DNA from: an uncultured Verrucomicrobiota bacterium
GTDB taxonomy: Bacteria; Verrucomicrobiota; Kiritimatiellia; RFP12; UBA1067
Assembly (NCBI GenBank): GCA_945483525.1
Contig: CALYRV010000087.1
Location: 1-6,464 of the forward strand
Direction of reading: 5' to 3'
Length of the DNA stretch: 6,464 nucleotides
Part shown: positions 5,285 through 6,464 of the stretch, piece after piece
Numbering within the stretch: position 1 is the stretch's first letter
Layout of the letters: the number at the start of each line of letters is the position of its first letter
The notes under the pieces: model-generated
What the model was told of the DNA's origin: nothing
What the model saw: only the letters and a program-made list of their open reading frames with translations
Database searches by the model: none
Made by a program: the position numbers and the translations under genes

Positions 5285-6073
5285 ATGGTGACTATTGATA
5301 TTATCAGCGTGCAGCCGCAGATGTTGAAGGGGTTTCTAGAGGAATCCATCATGGCGCGTGCAGTGAAGAAGGGCGCGGTTAAGATCAATGTCGTCGATCT
5401 GAAGGAGTATGGGATCGGACGATGGAAGAAGACTGACGACAAACCTTATGGCGGCGGTCCTGGAATGCTGATGCGGTGCGAGCCGTGGTTTTCAGCAGTC
5501 GAGGCCTGTCTCGGGAATGAAAAATTAGGAATTAGAAATGAGGAATTGCGGAGGGAAGATCTTTCTTCTGATGTGGGGGCGCGAGTGATCATGACATCGC
5601 CGGCGGGCAAGACCTGGACCCAGAAGGACGCGGAGTCGTTCGCATCTTCCTCCACTTCCACCTCTTCACTCCACCTGATTTTCCTCTGCGGACATTACGA
5701 GGGCTTTGACGCCAGGATTGAGACGTTGGTCACCGACAAGTATTCGATCGGGGATTTTGTGATGACCGGCGGCGAACTTGCCGCGGCGGCGATGGTTGAT
5801 TCGATTGTTCGTCTTCTGCCCGGCGTCCTCGGCGGTGGGCCGGCGGCGACGGGGAGCGAGAGTTTCGGACGTGACGGTGGCTTGGAGTGTCCGCAGTACA
5901 CGCACCCCCCGGAGTTTCGCGGCATGAAGGTCCCGGAGGTGCTGCTCTCTGGCGATCATGCGAAGATTGAGCGCTGGCGCAAGGCGGAGGCACGCAGGCT
6001 GACCGAGCGTGATCGCCCCGATCTAATCGACATCCCATCTTCCTCTTTCGATTCCGGTCATGCTTCCTCATAG
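5285..6073 (+). CDS. trmD: tRNA (guanine37-N1)-methyltransferase
   Basis: 262 residues from ATG 5285 (ATG 5282 is one codon longer). It methylates N1 of G37 next to the anticodon, which prevents +1 frameshifting. Motifs: IDIIS at the N terminus (4-8); DDKPYGGGPGMLM (51-63), the substrate loop; LCGHYEGFDARI (134-145); SIGDFVMTGGELAAAAMVDSI (154-174), the SPOUT knot SAM site; CPQYTHPPEFRGMKVPEVLLSGDHAKIERWR (202-232). All are intact. The frame is open back to 5111, but that part overlaps the TatD-family gene and is not family-like; IDII.. is the usual TrmD beginning, and the promoter position agrees. Two low-complexity tracts encode residues 77-90 and 121-131. The C-terminal tail after RPDLI is short and Ser-rich. 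The usual partners rpsP, rimM and rplS are not adjacent. No Shine-Dalgarno is seen. Confidence 0.95.
   Translation: MVTIDIISVQPQMLKGFLEESIMARAVKKGAVKINVVDLKEYGIGRWKKTDDKPYGGGPGMLMRCEPWFSAVEACLGNEKLGIRNEELRREDLSSDVGARVIMTSPAGKTWTQKDAESFASSSTSTSSLHLIFLCGHYEGFDARIETLVTDKYSIGDFVMTGGELAAAAMVDSIVRLLPGVLGGGPAATGSESFGRDGGLECPQYTHPPEFRGMKVPEVLLSGDHAKIERWRKAEARRLTERDRPDLIDIPSSSFDSGHASS
5513..5555 (+). repeat. In-frame GGAATTAG/GAAATGAG tract inside trmD
   Basis: Degenerate units GGGAATGA, AAAATTAG, GAATTAG, AAATGAG, GAATTGCG, purine-rich and notably AT-rich against its surroundings. It encodes GNEKLGIRNEELRR (77-90), between WFSAVEA and the strand ARVIMTSPAGK, and lengthens a loop of the catalytic domain by an estimated 15-20 residues. 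Confidence 0.7.
5645..5677 (+). repeat. In-frame CTTCCTCCACTTCCACCTC tract inside trmD
   Basis: Thirty-three bases of TCTTCC, TCCACT, TCCACC, TCTTCA and CTCCACC units encoding SSSTSTSSLHL (121-131). It stands immediately before the conserved knot strand IFLCGHYEGFD, a position parallel to the tracts before FFIIGEDS in nadD and IFVGPEG in rsmE. Confidence 0.65.
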
Positions 6074-6251
6074 CCTCGATCCTCCACCTCGATAGCTCGC
6101 CTTCCCGATTTTCCTGTCCGTCCTCGTCAGGGAAGCCTGTCTTGCCGAACGCGCGAACTCATGAGTTCTTCGCGCTCGGGATTCTCGACACTGTGCGAGA
6201 CGCGTTTTGGTGCGGGCCGCGCCGAGGTCTCGAATCACGTCGGCAAGTTGA
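6074..6251. other. Non-coding stretch with nested inverted repeats, possibly a small mobile element
   Basis: No convincing gene here. An outer imperfect inverted repeat pairs 6130-6148 (GGGAAG-5 nt-CTTGCCGA) with 6240-6257 (TCGGCAAG-4 nt-CTTCCC). It is flanked by a 9-bp direct repeat GTCCTCGTC (6120-6128 and 6258-6266). Inside is a perfect 14-bp palindrome GAACTCATGAGTTC (6155-6168), with further GCGC pairing around it. This would fit a roughly 130-bp MITE-like element with a target duplication, but joining the flanks does not restore a recognisable transposase, which argues against a simple insertion. No T-run follows, so it is not an obvious trmD terminator. Confidence 0.3.
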
Positions 6252-6464
6252 CTTCCCGTCCTCGTCCGAAGCGATGACGGTATCGAGCTCGACGGTCTGG
6301 ACCCCGAAGTTCAGCGCGAGGAATGCGAGGTAGTCCTCGTAGGTGCGGTTGACGCGGCACTTCGCGTCGGTTTTGGTCACTGCGAGCTGGTTCTTCGACC
6401 TCCTTTTCCTGCGGCGAAGGCGGAAAGTCGGCCCGGGCACGTGAAGATCGACCCTCGGTGCGGT
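6252..6464 (-). pseudogene. Broken fragment of an IS30-like transposase (partial at the window edge)
   Basis: The - strand frame is open from the window end and reads a basic stretch (FRLRRRKRRSKN) followed by DAKCRVNRTYEDYLAF and GVQTVELDTVIASDEDGK. This resembles the middle of IS30-family transposases (basic linker, CR.GRTYEDFL.F, then VEMDTVEG with the first DDE aspartate; here Asp at 6282-6284). After about 6252 the expected GGKVLLTLHF continuation is absent, and a stop follows at 6159-6161 in unrelated sequence. The N-terminal part lies outside the window. The gene is therefore interrupted after the first catalytic Asp. IS30-like is my best family match from memory. Confidence 0.6.

Noticed and set aside
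5291..5307. Apparent partial repeat of the trmD promoter (ATTGATATTATC) just inside trmD
   Set aside because: These bases encode the conserved TIDIIS residues of TrmD, so the similarity to the promoter is explained by coding.
6142..6333. Small + strand reading frame after trmD
   Set aside because: No family resemblance and Arg/Ser-rich composition; it lies opposite the transposase remnant and the inverted-repeat region.
1..6464. CRISPR array, tRNA or rRNA genes
   Set aside because: The only regular repeats are the short coding tracts; no spaced direct repeats of CRISPR type, tRNA cloverleaf or rRNA signature was recognised.

Overview
The window looks like a bacterial chromosome segment of moderately high GC, dense in housekeeping genes. 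It holds a secreted acetylxylan-esterase-like enzyme of a polysaccharide-degrading lifestyle. A recurrent start-proximal TTTGnTATAAT motif and the esterase architecture make me think of an uncultured, possibly gut-associated member of the Verrucomicrobiota/Kiritimatiellota/Lentisphaerota group. That placement is a low-confidence impression, not something the sequence proves.

Layout on the + strand, left part: the tail of an unrecognised gene (1-69); a promoter at 107-117; then a tight run of a secreted CE7/AXE1-type esterase (127-1518), purN (1530-2144) and rsmE (2147-2917), followed by a wrecked serine hydrolase (beta-lactamase fold) gene (2920-3188). On the - strand, ung (3192-3887) runs tail-to-tail against that pseudogene. 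Ung and nadD are divergent and share a 23-bp near-palindrome made of two back-to-back -10 elements (3897-3919). NadD (3926-4630) overlaps a TatD-family hydrolase gene (4627-5271) by ATGA. A further promoter, built into the stop codon of the TatD-family gene, precedes trmD (start 5285, end 6073). The right edge holds a non-coding, inverted-repeat-rich stretch and the broken end of an IS30-like transposase on the - strand, running off the window.

The housekeeping genes cover purine synthesis (PurN), NAD synthesis (NadD), rRNA and tRNA methylation (RsmE, TrmD), uracil repair (Ung) and a metal-dependent hydrolase.

Three things stand out. (1) NadD carries a six-cysteine C-terminal domain resembling the catalytic chain of ferredoxin:thioredoxin reductase. 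(2) Five conserved genes (rsmE, ung, nadD, the TatD-family gene, trmD) carry in-frame low-complexity tracts built from related short units such as CTCCAACT or GGGGAAT; the esterase gene and purN have none. (3) All four putative transcription starts use TTTGnTATAAT placed 4-9 nt before the start codon, implying leaderless or nearly leaderless mRNAs. The best internal gene (purN) instead has a classical Shine-Dalgarno sequence.
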